NCBI GenBank assembly: GCA_964390335.1
Contig: CAYMHU010000007.1
Location: forward strand, 62,001-126,000
DNA length: 64,000 nt
From: Granulosicoccus sp964390335
GTDB lineage: Bacteria; Pseudomonadota; Gammaproteobacteria; Granulosicoccales; Granulosicoccaceae
Direction: 5' to 3'
Every line of letters starts with the position of its first letter. The first letter of the stretch is position 1. Position numbers and translations under genes: made by a program. Under the pieces are notes generated by a model. The model did no database searches. It saw nothing but the letters and a program-made list of their open reading frames with translations, and was not told the DNA's origin. This document shows positions 1-7,663 of the stretch, one piece after another.

Positions 1-2
1 CA

Positions 3-455
3 TTCACTATTTATGTTATCGCCTCTGGTAACGGCGATTTCGCCATTAAGCCGGGTGCGGGCACATTTGCCACTAATGGTTTTGGTGCTGAAGGTTCACC
101 AGGCGGTTACACAATGATTTCTGCAATCATTGCAGAAGTCGTATTAACGGCGGTATTCCTGATTATCATCATGGGAGCAACGGCTAAAAAAGCGGCTCCA
201 GCTATGGGTGGTCTAGCGATCGGTCTTGGTCTTGTGCTGATTCACTTAGTTAGCATCCCGGTCACTAACACCAGTGTTAATCCAGCTCGATCTACTGGAC
301 AAGCGGTTATCGCATACTTGTTCGGTGAAGGTGGTTCAGGTGCTGTTAGTTTGCCGGTAGAACAATTGTGGGTGTTCTGGGCAGCGCCAATTGCCGGTGC
401 GATCATTGGTGCACTGATTTATCGTGGTTTGATCAGTAACGATCATATCGACTAA
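3..455 (+). CDS. aqpZ: Aquaporin Z, C-terminal part (5' end outside window)
   Basis: Water channel of the MIP family in the inner membrane. The open frame enters from the left edge, so the first half, including the first NPA box, is missing. Visible are the second half's membrane helices and the second pore motif in the stretch SIPVTNTSVNPARSTGQAV, the AqpZ-type signature with the selectivity-filter Arg after NPA. The C-terminal helix (EQLWVFWAAPIAGAIIGALI) and the short tail also match AqpZ. Followed by a strong hairpin terminator shared with the convergent small gene. Product call is firm; AqpZ rather than a glycerol facilitator is inferred from the LIHLVSIPVTNTSVNPAR context. Confidence 0.93.
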   Translation, partial: FTIYVIASGNGDFAIKPGAGTFATNGFGAEGSPGGYTMISAIIAEVVLTAVFLIIIMGATAKKAAPAMGGLAIGLGLVLIHLVSIPVTNTSVNPARSTGQAVIAYLFGEGGSGAVSLPVEQLWVFWAAPIAGAIIGALIYRGLISNDHID

Positions 456-478
456 TCACAAATACATTGCTGTATCGA

Positions 479-503
479 AAAGCCGCCTCAGGGCGGCTTT
501 TTT
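479..503 (+). terminator. Rho-independent terminator after aqpZ, probably bidirectional
   Basis: GCCGCC stem, TCAG loop, GGCGGC, then six T; preceded by AAAA, so it can also serve the convergent gene whose stop is at 529. Confidence 0.85.
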
Positions 504-528
504 GTGCGCGCTTTTTATTCATCTGAGG

Positions 529-1041
529 CTATGCAGCTACATCTAATTGAAGCCGCATCAATACGGATAATTTATGCATCAATGGCGTGACGTTTGGCTC
601 CAACACCGAAGCCACTCCCGGTATCTTCATAGCGTTATCGATAACAAGTTCCAACATACCCATATAGTCTTTTGTAAGCATTGTCACCGCGGCTTGATCG
701 CTTGAACTCAAACTGTTGATGTGTACTATCCAAAGTTCAAGCTTTGCATCAAACTCGCTAAGTTTCGGAATAACCCATGTAGCCGTGCGAGCGTTGGTAA
801 TTGTATTAATGAGTTTGGTTATGTCATCGAAGTTTTTTACAATGTCGGACTCCAGATTGATCATGACTTTTGTTAGTTGTATGTGCTGGTTGTTAAGCGG
901 TGTAGGCAAAGTATGAGTACGTTCGAATAATAAGTTGGATACAGATAATTGAAAGGCGTTCAGACACAGCATGCCTGCCACAGTGGCTGCGATAGCCAAT
1001 TGCATCTTCGTGGTTTGTTTGGTGCAGACAATTGAATCCAT
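529..1041 (-). CDS. Hypothetical membrane-anchored protein
   Basis: 170 residues, not recognised. Residues about 13-36 are hydrophobic (MQLAIAATVAGMLCLNAF), reading as an N-terminal membrane anchor or uncleaved signal. The remainder is predicted helical and mixed-charge, with no cysteine motif or catalytic signature I can name. An alternative start at Met13 (base 1005) would put the hydrophobic segment at the very N terminus. Neither start has a strong ribosome binding site. Sits convergent to aqpZ and divergent from the MmcQ-like gene. Reality of the gene is supported mainly by its length and by clean intergenic borders. Confidence 0.6.
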   Translation of the reverse strand: MDSIVCTKQTTKMQLAIAATVAGMLCLNAFQLSVSNLLFERTHTLPTPLNNQHIQLTKVMINLESDIVKNFDDITKLINTITNARTATWVIPKLSEFDAKLELWIVHINSLSSSDQAAVTMLTKDYMGMLELVIDNAMKIPGVASVLEPNVTPLMHKLSVLMRLQLDVAA

Positions 1042-1115
1042 TGTTAAACAGAATAGTTTGTGATTTACTGCTCCTCTGTATCTAACGTGTTATTCGATCG
1101 GAGTTGGAGGGTGGT

Positions 1116-1481
1116 ATGACCTACGATGAATTCGACACTTATTGTGCCTCTCTGAAAGGCACCAGTATGGTGATTCAGTGGGGTGATGCGCGCGTATGGA
1201 AAGTGGGCACCAAGGTATTCGCGATTGGTGGTTGGGAGAAAATTAACGAACCCGCGTTTACGGTCAAAACGTCTGAATCTGATTTTTATGTATTGCAAGA
1301 TCAACCAGGTTTCCGACCAGCGCCCTATATGGCATCACGCGGGATGAAGTGGGTTCAGCTGTATGACCCCGCTCAATTTGCCGATGAAGAGTTGCTGGCA
1401 TTGATACGCTCCTCTCATGCGCTGGTGGCCAAGGGGCTAACTAAAAAACAACGTACAGAGTTGGGAATAGACTCAGATTAA
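1116..1481 (+). CDS. MmcQ/YjbR family protein
   Basis: 121 residues from the ATG at 1116, which has GGAGGG just upstream; a TTG at 1104 would add four residues but lies inside that binding site. The sequence fits the MmcQ/YjbR family, small alpha/beta proteins with a CyaY-like fold: TYDEFDTYCASLKG at the N terminus, the central WKVGTKVFAIGGW, the KTSESDFYVLQDQPGFRPAPYMASRGMKWVQL core and the C-terminal helix ending LTKKQRTELG. The family is often labelled DNA-binding but its function is not settled. Single gene, no obvious operon partner. Confidence 0.85.
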   Translation: MTYDEFDTYCASLKGTSMVIQWGDARVWKVGTKVFAIGGWEKINEPAFTVKTSESDFYVLQDQPGFRPAPYMASRGMKWVQLYDPAQFADEELLALIRSSHALVAKGLTKKQRTELGIDSD

Positions 1482-1510
1482 AGCGCGGAATAGTGCTATT
1501 TGGCATACTC

Positions 1511-1525
1511 GTTACACCCTGTTAC
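1511..1525 (+). promoter_or_regulatory. CpxR-like direct repeat upstream of the spy-like gene
   Basis: GTTAC-ACCCT-GTTAC: two 5-mers with a 5-base spacer, i.e. a 10-bp period, as in OmpR/CpxR-family sites (E. coli CpxR consensus GTAAA-N5-GTAAA). It lies about 85 bases before the spy-like start. That the response regulator encoded at 2172 binds it is an inference. Confidence 0.5.
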
Positions 1526-1610
1526 AACTTGATTCGGTAGTGAAATGGTTATACAGCCTCATTAACCGATACTACTTCTGCACACTAACTTAAACCAGCA
1601 GGAGTACAGT

Positions 1611-2069
1611 ATGAAACGTTCATCTAAAATCACCATCGCCATTGTTATGGCTGTCGGCATTGTCGGTACCAGTGCTGCCATTGCAGGCAAGCGTCATTTT
1701 AATAACCACGAACACAAAGCCAAATTCGCTGTGAGCATGATCTCTGATCGCTTAGATTTGGATCCAACTCAAGAGCAAGCGCTGACTGCATTAAAAGATC
1801 AAGTGCTTGTGGCTAAAGATACAATGCAAGGTCAGTTTGAAAACACGCAGAATGACATTAAAGCGATGATCACTGCGGAAACAATGGACTCAGCTCAGGC
1901 TTTGGAAATGATTAACGCCAAAACGGCAGCAATTGATGAAGTTGCACCAGAGTTGGTATTGGCTCTGGCTAATTTCATGAATTCGCTGGATGCCGAGCAA
2001 AAGCAGGAAATCTTGGAAATTATGGAATCTCGTCACGGCCGTCGAGGCTATGGTAAGTGGCGTAACTAA
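1611..2069 (+). CDS. Spy/CpxP family periplasmic protein
   Basis: 152 residues with a signal peptide (KITIAIVMAVGIVGTSAAIAG, cleavage near residue 26). The mature part is all-helical and contains RLDLDPTQEQALTALKDQV, the position of the LTxxQ motif of the Spy/CpxP fold, followed by long amphipathic helices and a basic tail (RHGRRGYGKWRN). Family members are periplasmic chaperones or Cpx-pathway inhibitors. Position directly before a CpxRA-like pair matches the cpxP-cpxRA arrangement, but here all three genes run in the same direction. Strong AGGAG before the ATG. Whether it is functionally CpxP or Spy cannot be decided. Confidence 0.82.
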   Translation: MKRSSKITIAIVMAVGIVGTSAAIAGKRHFNNHEHKAKFAVSMISDRLDLDPTQEQALTALKDQVLVAKDTMQGQFENTQNDIKAMITAETMDSAQALEMINAKTAAIDEVAPELVLALANFMNSLDAEQKQEILEIMESRHGRRGYGKWRN

Positions 2070-2089
2070 GCCTTTGCCAATAGTACAAG

Positions 2090-2116
2090 CGCGGGGTAGT
2101 ATCCAACTATCCCGCG
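2090..2116 (+). other. Hairpin between spy-like gene and response regulator
   Basis: 11-bp stem (CGCGGGGTAGT / ACTATCCCGCG, one G-U pair) with a 5-base loop and no T-tract. Probably a weak terminator or an mRNA-end structure setting spy-like expression above that of the regulator genes. Confidence 0.45.
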
Positions 2117-2171
2117 TTAGCCATTAAGCTTCTACAATTTAATTGGGCTGACTAAAACCGGTGAGTATGCT

Positions 2172-2855
2172 GTGATTGATGTACTGCTAATAGACGACGA
2201 TGAAAAGCTTGCGCCGCTGTTGCAGGAGTACTGCGCTCGTTACGATATCAATGTAGCTTCAGAACTGTCTCCATCGGCAGGTTTAGCGCAACTCGCCAGC
2301 AGTCACTTCGACGCGGTGATACTAGATGTGATGTTGCCCGAAATGGATGGCTTTGAGGTATGCCGTAAAATACGCGCCCAAAGCGAAATCCCCGTTATTA
2401 TGCTCACAGCCCGAGGCGAGGTTACCGACAGAGTCGTTGGACTGGAAATCGGTGCAGATGATTACCTGCCTAAGCCATTTGATCCACGTGAGCTTGTTGC
2501 TCGGCTTAATACAATAGTAAAGCGCAAAGGTAGCACCGCCAGCTCCGATGACGAGTCCCTTCGATTTGAAGATATGACTATTGATATGCAGCGGCGTGAA
2601 GTGTTCGTAAAAGACAAGCCCGTAACGCTGACAACAATGGAATATCAATTGCTGCTTATGATGGCGCGTGCACCTGGTCAGGATTTTAGTCGCGACGATA
2701 TTCTTAATCACCTAAAAGGCACGGAAACAGAATTGTTTAGCCGATCGGTAGATATTCTGGTCAGTCGATTACGCTCCAAACTTAAACCCGCCGAGCCCAT
2801 TAAAACAGTATATGGGGCAGGGTATGCGTTTGTTGGAAAGCGAACAACTAGCTAA
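2172..2855 (+). CDS. OmpR/CpxR-family response regulator
   Basis: 227 residues, usual length for the family. Receiver domain at about 1-115: acidic pocket at DDDE (8-11), phospho-acceptor Asp52 in VILDVMLPEMDG, and Lys in DYLPKPFDP. The C-terminal winged-helix domain (about 130-225) ends in SVDILVSRLRSKL and KTVYGAGYAFVG, typical of OmpR types. GTG start at 2172 with GGTGAG about seven bases upstream. Immediately followed by the sensor kinase gene and preceded by a spy/cpxP-like gene, so an envelope-stress regulator of the CpxR type is likely; the symbol is withheld because orthology was not tested. Confidence 0.92.
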   Translation: MIDVLLIDDDEKLAPLLQEYCARYDINVASELSPSAGLAQLASSHFDAVILDVMLPEMDGFEVCRKIRAQSEIPVIMLTARGEVTDRVVGLEIGADDYLPKPFDPRELVARLNTIVKRKGSTASSDDESLRFEDMTIDMQRREVFVKDKPVTLTTMEYQLLLMMARAPGQDFSRDDILNHLKGTETELFSRSVDILVSRLRSKLKPAEPIKTVYGAGYAFVGKRTTS

Positions 2856-2893
2856 CGCAGGTTTAAATACATGTTTAGTTTGAAACCGATATC

Positions 2894-4258
2894 ATGAAAG
2901 CGTTTCTGCGTAAGTTAAAGCGTTCTTTATCGGCACGTTTGCTGGCTGTGTTTATTGCGGCTGGTGCACTCTTAATTATTTTATTGGTTGTAACCTTTGT
3001 GCACGGCTTTGCCAGACAATGGCAAAGTAATGCTCGGCCTCATTTGGAACAATATCTGGATTTTATCAGTGAGGAAATCGGCAACCCTCCCAGCGCTGAA
3101 AACGCACAAGCTTTAGCACAGCGATTGCCAGTCAACATATACATTAGCGGTCCTGATACCAACTATTCAACCAATGGTGAAGAGCTTGATTTGGATGGCG
3201 TGTATTTTGGAAAAGGTCGAAAGCATCGTCGCTTTGCCAACGACAATGAAGAATTGCGGCGGGAAATATTTTTCAGTGGCGATGAGAATCGCACGCTACT
3301 GCGAAGTTCAGTCGGCGACTATCTGGTTTATTACGAATTGCCTCACCGGCATAACGAGCAGGAAAGAAAGCGCTTTATCGTACCGGTACTGCTGTGTTTA
3401 CTGACTATTATTGGCGGTTGTTTTCTGTTACTCAGGCGCATGCTACGCCCGGTTGGGGATATCAAAGCAGGTGTTAAGTTAATGGGGCAGGGGCACCTTG
3501 ATCACCGGGTCCCTGTACGTGCCGATAACGATCTTGGTGAGCTTGCGTCAAGCATCAACACGATGGCATCTGATATCGAGCAAATGCTGGATGCAAAACG
3601 GCAACTGCTACTGGGTGCCAGTCATGAACTGCGTTCCCCGTTAACGCGCGCAAAAGTGGCCACTCAACTAATAGAAAATCCGCGACAGCGGGAATTGCTT
3701 GAAGAGAATCTGTTAGAGATGGAGCATCTGATAACCGATATTCTGGAAAGCGAGCGCATGAAGTCTGGTCATGCAGTGTTGGAACTGTCGAATGTTGACT
3801 TGATTCAACTAGTGGAGTCCGTAGTCTCGGAAATGCAGGCTGAAGGTGTGGTAGTCGAGTCTCCGGATACGCTGCCAACCTTGCAGCTAGATGAAACCAG
3901 AATTACGATTTTGTTGCGCAATTTAATTAGTAATGCGCTGACTCACAATGGTAATACTAGTCCTGTCAAAGTGGCATTGCAGCAGCAGGGTAATGCGGTA
4001 TTAATCGCTGTGTGTGATAGCGGGCCGGGTATTGCGCCAGAACATATTGAAAAGCTAACCGAGCCGTTTTACCGTACCGATGATTCGCGTACGCGGTCCA
4101 CTGGCGGGTTTGGGTTGGGTTTGCATTTAGCCAAACTGATTGTGGAAGCACATGGTGGGCAGCTTAGGATTATTAGTAGCACGACCGCTTCAGGTGAGTT
4201 TGGTGGGTCTACTGGAACTCGGGTGGAGGTGGACTTGCCGGTGTTGGGTAATCGTTGA
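2894..4258 (+). CDS. CpxA-like sensor histidine kinase
   Basis: 454 residues. Two membrane helices (about 14-37 and 160-178) bracket a periplasmic loop of about 120 residues. HAMP follows (RMLRPVGDIKAGVKLMGQG), then HisKA with the H box GASHELRSPLTRAK (His near 244), then HATPase_c with the N box (NLISNALTH), DSGPGIAPE and GFGLGLHLAK. It is the cognate kinase of the regulator 38 bases upstream. The sensor domain resembles CpxA by size and context rather than by any motif I can see. Stop at 4258 is followed by hairpins that probably end the transcript. Confidence 0.92.
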   Translation: MKAFLRKLKRSLSARLLAVFIAAGALLIILLVVTFVHGFARQWQSNARPHLEQYLDFISEEIGNPPSAENAQALAQRLPVNIYISGPDTNYSTNGEELDLDGVYFGKGRKHRRFANDNEELRREIFFSGDENRTLLRSSVGDYLVYYELPHRHNEQERKRFIVPVLLCLLTIIGGCFLLLRRMLRPVGDIKAGVKLMGQGHLDHRVPVRADNDLGELASSINTMASDIEQMLDAKRQLLLGASHELRSPLTRAKVATQLIENPRQRELLEENLLEMEHLITDILESERMKSGHAVLELSNVDLIQLVESVVSEMQAEGVVVESPDTLPTLQLDETRITILLRNLISNALTHNGNTSPVKVALQQQGNAVLIAVCDSGPGIAPEHIEKLTEPFYRTDDSRTRSTGGFGLGLHLAKLIVEAHGGQLRIISSTTASGEFGGSTGTRVEVDLPVLGNR

Positions 4259-4567
4259 CGTCGTTGCTAAGAGTTCTTTTCCGATTCGACTGAACCCTAG
4301 TTTCCGCTGCACTTTTAAAGCGTTCGCGAGAGTGTCGGAGGGAGTGTTTCCGATCGGCTAAGGCCGATCGTAAATCGCTTCGCGACCAGCAGCAAAAGGC
4401 GCTGCTGTCCTGCGCAACGCTGGCGCGTTGCTTGTCGAACCCCGGGGTTCGCCTCCCCCCAAAATAAGAAAGGCCTCATTGAATTGAGGCCTTTTAGTTT
4501 GGTGGAGAAGGGGGGGGGCGATTGCCTCCGGACCGTCTCCAACCGTCCAGAGCCGCATTCTAATTAG
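4259..4567. other. Non-coding stretch: hairpins and distal att-like repeat
   Basis: No credible gene. It holds a perfect 8-bp hairpin at 4351-4370 (CGATCGGC-TAAG-GCCGATCG), a second possible hairpin around CAGCAGC...GCTGCTG (about 4387-4407), and the distal copy of the ssrA-end repeat (4410-4515). From about 4516 the sequence belongs to the inserted element; its coding remnant begins around 4568. Confidence 0.7.
4410..4515. repeat. Distal direct repeat of the ssrA 3' end (att-like)
   Basis: About 106 bp nearly matching 7148-7252 in the same orientation. Both contain CTGCGCAACGC, GCGTTGCTTGTC, AACCCCGGGGTTCGCCTCCC, a GGCCTC...GAGGCC terminator hairpin (4469-4495 here, with a different loop) and TTAGTTTGGTGGAGAAGGGG, which is the complement of the tmRNA acceptor end. 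The other copy is joined to the intact tmRNA gene. The pair is what site-specific integration at the ssrA 3' end leaves behind. Confidence 0.85.
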
Positions 4568-6055
4568 GGTGCTAATCGACAGATTGCATGGGACTTTTAC
4601 AAAGAGGTGGTCGAGTTGCGGCCAGAGTGGGCTGAAGTAAAACAGGTTGCAGAAGGTGAAAGCCTAGATGGGTTGAGCGAGAAGGCTGCCAAGGAAGTAA
4701 AGCCCATGGAGCGCATCAAGCTCATAATGACCCGCGGGCAAAATGATGAGGAAGCGCTTTACGATATGTTGGGCACGGCTGAGTATCGCAAGGAGTTGGA
4801 TACCCAATTTAAGAAGGCTGAAAGCAACTTTCGTATAGCGGTTGTGGTCGACATGTGGCTCACCGGCTTCGATGTGCCATTCCTCGATACCATCTATATC
4901 GATAAGCCGATTCAGCGCCATAATCTTATTCAAACCATATCTCGAGTCAACCGCAAATTCGAGGGCAAGAACAAAGGCTTGGTGGTTGACTACATCGGTA
5001 TCAAGAAACAAATGAACCTGGCCCTGGCTCACTATTCCAAGGGTGATCAAGACAACTTCGAAGATATTGAGCGATCGCTCATTGTTGTCCGAGACAACCT
5101 TGATGTGCTGTCGAAAATGTTCCACCAATTCGATGATCCAGATTACTTTAACGGAGATCCCGTACAGCAACTTAACTGCTTGAAGCGTGGTGCTGAATTC
5201 GCACAACAGTCTGAGAAGCATGAACGGCGCTTCATGGGCATCGTGAAACGCTTAAAATCGGCTTACGATATCTGCTCCGGTAGCGAAGAGCTGTCGCAGG
5301 AAGAGCGAGACAGAGCCCACTTCTACTTCGCCATTAAGTCAGTGATATTCAAACTCACGAAAGGCAATGCACCCGACGTTGACCAAATGAACGCGCGAGT
5401 GCGTGACATGATTGCTGAAGCAATTGAGTCAGATGGCGTAGAAGAGATTTTTAAACTAAGCGAGGATACGGCCGGTGAAATCGATTTATTCAGTGATGAT
5501 TATCTGGCTAAGATTGACAAGATCAAGTTGCCGAACACAAAGATCAAACTGCTTCAACAGTTGCTTGCCAAAGCCATCAGTGAGTTTCAGAAAACCAATA
5601 AAGCAAAAGGGGTTGAATTCACAAAGAAGATGCAAGCATTGGTGTCGCAATACAATGAGCGAGACGAAGAAAGTGTCATGGTGTCTGACCTGTTGGATGA
5701 GTTGGCAGGCAAAATGACTGATCTTGTTCGTGAAGTGGCAGACGAGCGAGGTTCTTACCATGCGCTCGGCATCGATGAGCAAGAAAAAGCGTTTTACGAC
5801 ATTCTGCTTTCGCTCACCGTAAAGTACGATTTTACGTACCCGCATGAAAAATTGATTGCGCTTGCCAAGGAAGTTAAAACACTGGTCGATGACAAAGCTA
5901 AGTATACGGATTGGAATTATCGTGAAGATATCAAAGCGGAGCTGAAAGCAGATCTAATCGTTAAACTCGCTGAACACGGGTATCCGCCAGTAGAGAGGGA
6001 TGAAGTCTATAAGGAGATTTTTGAGCAAGCGGAAAATTTTCGGAAATATCGATAA
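4568..6055 (+). pseudogene. hsdR: Type I restriction enzyme R subunit, C-terminal remnant
   Basis: Frame open from 4568; first possible start is GTG 4607. Homology already begins before that start (IAWDFYKEVVELRPEW), so the gene is 5'-truncated, not a short gene. It retains the last helicase motor motifs (AVVVDMWLTGFDVPFLDT, then DKPIQRHNLIQTISRVNR, motif VI) and the HsdR C-terminal helical region that docks on the methylase. The nuclease domain, Walker A and DEAD motifs are gone. About 490 of the roughly 1,000 residues normal for HsdR remain. No hsdM or hsdS is present. The break lies at the edge of the inserted element, suggesting loss by deletion after integration. Confidence 0.85.
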
Positions 6056-6079
6056 TATCGACGAAAAAGAGGAGAATTA

Positions 6080-6146
6080 TACCTAATATAGGTACGTATA
6101 AACCTAAAAAAGGTATGATATGTGCAATTATTAACCTATTTGAGTT
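6080..6146. promoter_or_regulatory. Array of ACCT-N5-AGGT operators and -10 box before the wHTH-MNT gene
   Basis: Two 13-bp palindromes of the form ACCT-N5-AGGT at 6081-6093 and 6102-6114, 21 bp apart (two helical turns), and a third imperfect copy ACCT-N5-AGTT at 6134-6146. A TATGAT -10-like box (6114-6119) lies between the second and third. The downstream gene starts at 6153 and encodes its own winged-helix domain, so autoregulation is the natural inference. Confidence 0.6.
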
Positions 6147-6152
6147 GTCATC

Positions 6153-6740
6153 ATGACCGAACACTCCTTAGCGGACTCACTCTTCACTGCAACCAAGCAA
6201 GCTGTGCTTGGTGTTTTGTTCGGTCATCCGGAGCAAAGCTATCATTTGGCTGAGATTATCAAGCGCTCCAATAAAGGCACAGGCGGAGTTCAGAAGGAGT
6301 TGGAAAAACTCACGAACAGTGGTTTAGTTAAAACTTGGCGTGTGGGGAACCAGCGACATTACCAAGCTGATGAAAACTCGATACTCTTCCATGAATTAAC
6401 GGGTATCGTGTTGAAAACGGTTGGCCTTCGCATTCCAGTTAAGAATGCACTTGATATACTGGAACCGGAGATTCAGCTGGCGTTTATATATGGATCAGTT
6501 GCAAACTCAACAGACCGGTCCAGTAGCGATGTTGATTTATTTGTTGTTACAGATTCTGTGGAGTTGGAGCAAATATATGAAGCACTCCAACCAGTAGAAC
6601 AGCTGCTGGGTCGAACAGTAAACCCCACGATTTACAAAAAGGATGAGTTCGACAAGATGCGAAAGTTAAAAAAAGGATTTTTATGGAAAGTATTACAGCG
6701 GCCAATTATCGAGATTTTGGGCTCTGTACATGAGTCGTGA
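6153..6740 (+). CDS. Winged-helix / minimal nucleotidyltransferase fusion protein (MNT antitoxin-like)
   Basis: 195 residues. N-terminal winged helix-turn-helix at about 10-75 (QAVLGVLFGHPEQSYHLAEI, then GGVQKELEKLTNSGLVKTW). C-terminal minimal nucleotidyltransferase domain at about 95-190 with the exact GSx10DxD signature: Gly114-Ser115, Asp126 and Asp128. MNT proteins paired with HEPN proteins act as antitoxins in MntA-HepT systems, where they AMPylate the toxin; the added DNA-binding domain would make this one its own repressor. Overlaps the HEPN gene by 11 bases, hence translational coupling. Lies in the ssrA-inserted element. Function is inferred from family and context. Confidence 0.82.
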   Translation: MTEHSLADSLFTATKQAVLGVLFGHPEQSYHLAEIIKRSNKGTGGVQKELEKLTNSGLVKTWRVGNQRHYQADENSILFHELTGIVLKTVGLRIPVKNALDILEPEIQLAFIYGSVANSTDRSSSDVDLFVVTDSVELEQIYEALQPVEQLLGRTVNPTIYKKDEFDKMRKLKKGFLWKVLQRPIIEILGSVHES

Positions 6741-7134
6741 GCATCTAATGAACCTGATTAAAACAGGGGATTTAGTTGCTGAGGATGCTGACGAAGATGA
6801 GATTGACTCACTGATTGATTCGGCCACAAATAAGCTAAGGGATGCCGAGCTTCAAGGACTTTCCATTTATTCGCAGTTTGGGTTGGCGTACGATGCATGT
6901 TATGCGTTTTCACTTGCTGCTATGCGAAAGCATGGCTATCGAGCCAAAAACAGATACATGGTTTTTCAGTGCCTGTCTCACACCACCGATTTGGATTCTG
7001 CGCAAATTCGCGTACTTTCCGATGCACATAACAAACGTAATCGTTCAGCTTATGAAGGTGGATATGTTCCTGACGAAGCAACAGTCCGTGCTGTTGTTAG
7101 AGTTGGCAAGCTATTGAGTGCGAGTATTGAATAA
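6730..7134 (+). CDS. HEPN-domain protein (putative toxin partner)
   Basis: 134 residues, all-helical, ATG at 6730 inside the end of the MNT gene. The helical core (FGLAYDACYAFSLAAMRKHGYR) and the late motif AHNKRNRSAYEGG are HEPN-like. Canonical HEPN ribonucleases carry R-x4-6-H here; this protein has RNRSAY, with Tyr where His is expected, as in some HEPN subfamilies. RNase activity is therefore uncertain and it may instead be a non-catalytic partner of the nucleotidyltransferase. Gene order (MNT first, HEPN second, overlapping) is that of MNT-HEPN toxin-antitoxin modules. Confidence 0.75.
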   Translation: MSREHLMNLIKTGDLVAEDADEDEIDSLIDSATNKLRDAELQGLSIYSQFGLAYDACYAFSLAAMRKHGYRAKNRYMVFQCLSHTTDLDSAQIRVLSDAHNKRNRSAYEGGYVPDEATVRAVVRVGKLLSASIE

Positions 7135-7147
7135 GAGACTGGCTGTA

Positions 7148-7252
7148 CTGCGCAACGCTCCGCGTTGCTTGTCAAACCCCGGGGTTCGCCTCCCCCTAAA
7201 CGAAAAAGGCCTCGCGATTAGCGAGGCCTTTTAGTTTGGTGGAGAAGGGGGG
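7148..7252. repeat. Proximal direct repeat at the ssrA 3' end (att-like)
   Basis: Copy joined to the functional tmRNA gene; matches 4410-4515. It includes the ssrA terminator hairpin and the last 16 bases of tmRNA (7237-7252). The ~2.6 kb between the copies is the inserted remnant. The loop of the terminator hairpin differs between copies, so the element brought its own version rather than a simple duplication of host sequence. Confidence 0.85.
7203..7232 (-). terminator. ssrA terminator
   Basis: Hairpin with GGCCTCGC / GCGAGGCC stem flanked by A and T runs, immediately downstream of the tmRNA 3' end on the minus strand. Confidence 0.85.
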
Positions 7253-7608
7253 AATTGAACCCCCGTCCGAAAGCACTCCGCCGTCGGTACTACATGCTTA
7301 GTTTCGTCATTAGCTTTAGCCACTCAATGCAGGACGAGCACCATAAAGAGCAGCGAGCACATTATTTATTTAGCTGTCCGGTGTAAGTGCGACCCTTCTA
7401 GCGATCCTGCGGCTGTTGCCCCCGGTCCGAGTCACAGGCAAAACGAACTCGGGGTAGAACTACAAAACTAAACTAAAAGTCTAATTATGCAGCCAATGCG
7501 TAGTTGTCATCGTTGGCAACTATAAGTTTTCAGCTGGATTTACGAGGTAATCTGAGCCTCGGCATGCACCTAAGGGTTCGCCACTCCCGTCGAAACCATG
7601 TCTTCCCC
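7237..7608 (-). ncRNA. ssrA: Transfer-messenger RNA (tmRNA)
   Basis: About 372 nt. The 5' end GGGGAAG pairs with CUUCUCC before the ACCA 3' end to form the acceptor stem. The 5' part GGTTTCGACGGG and GGTGCATGCCGAGG and the T-arm GGACGGGGGTTCAATTCC are conserved tmRNA elements. The tag reading frame lies at 7485-7517 (minus) and encodes ANDDNYALAA followed by TAA; E. coli has ANDENYALAA. tmRNA with SmpB rescues stalled ribosomes and tags the product for proteolysis. The 3' end is the integration site of the element at 4410-7252 and remains intact. Confidence 0.97.
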
Positions 7609-7634
7609 GGGAAAGTTTTAAAACGCCTTTAAGC

Positions 7635-7663
7635 ATTATGGGTTCAGTTGGGCGAAAATTCAA
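7635..7663 (-). promoter_or_regulatory. Promoter of ssrA
   Basis: On the minus strand TTGAAT, 17-base spacer, CATAAT: a good sigma-70 match. Transcription would begin about 20 bases before the mature 5' end, consistent with 5' trimming of pre-tmRNA by RNase P. Confidence 0.65.

Noticed and set aside
4351..4370. Hairpin considered as a possible CRISPR or integron repeat
   Set aside because: It occurs once, with no spacers; ordinary terminator-like stem between convergent transcripts.
4315..4558. Short minus-strand frames between the sensor kinase and the hsdR remnant
   Set aside because: They run through the att-like repeat and terminator hairpins; no ribosome site or family resemblance.
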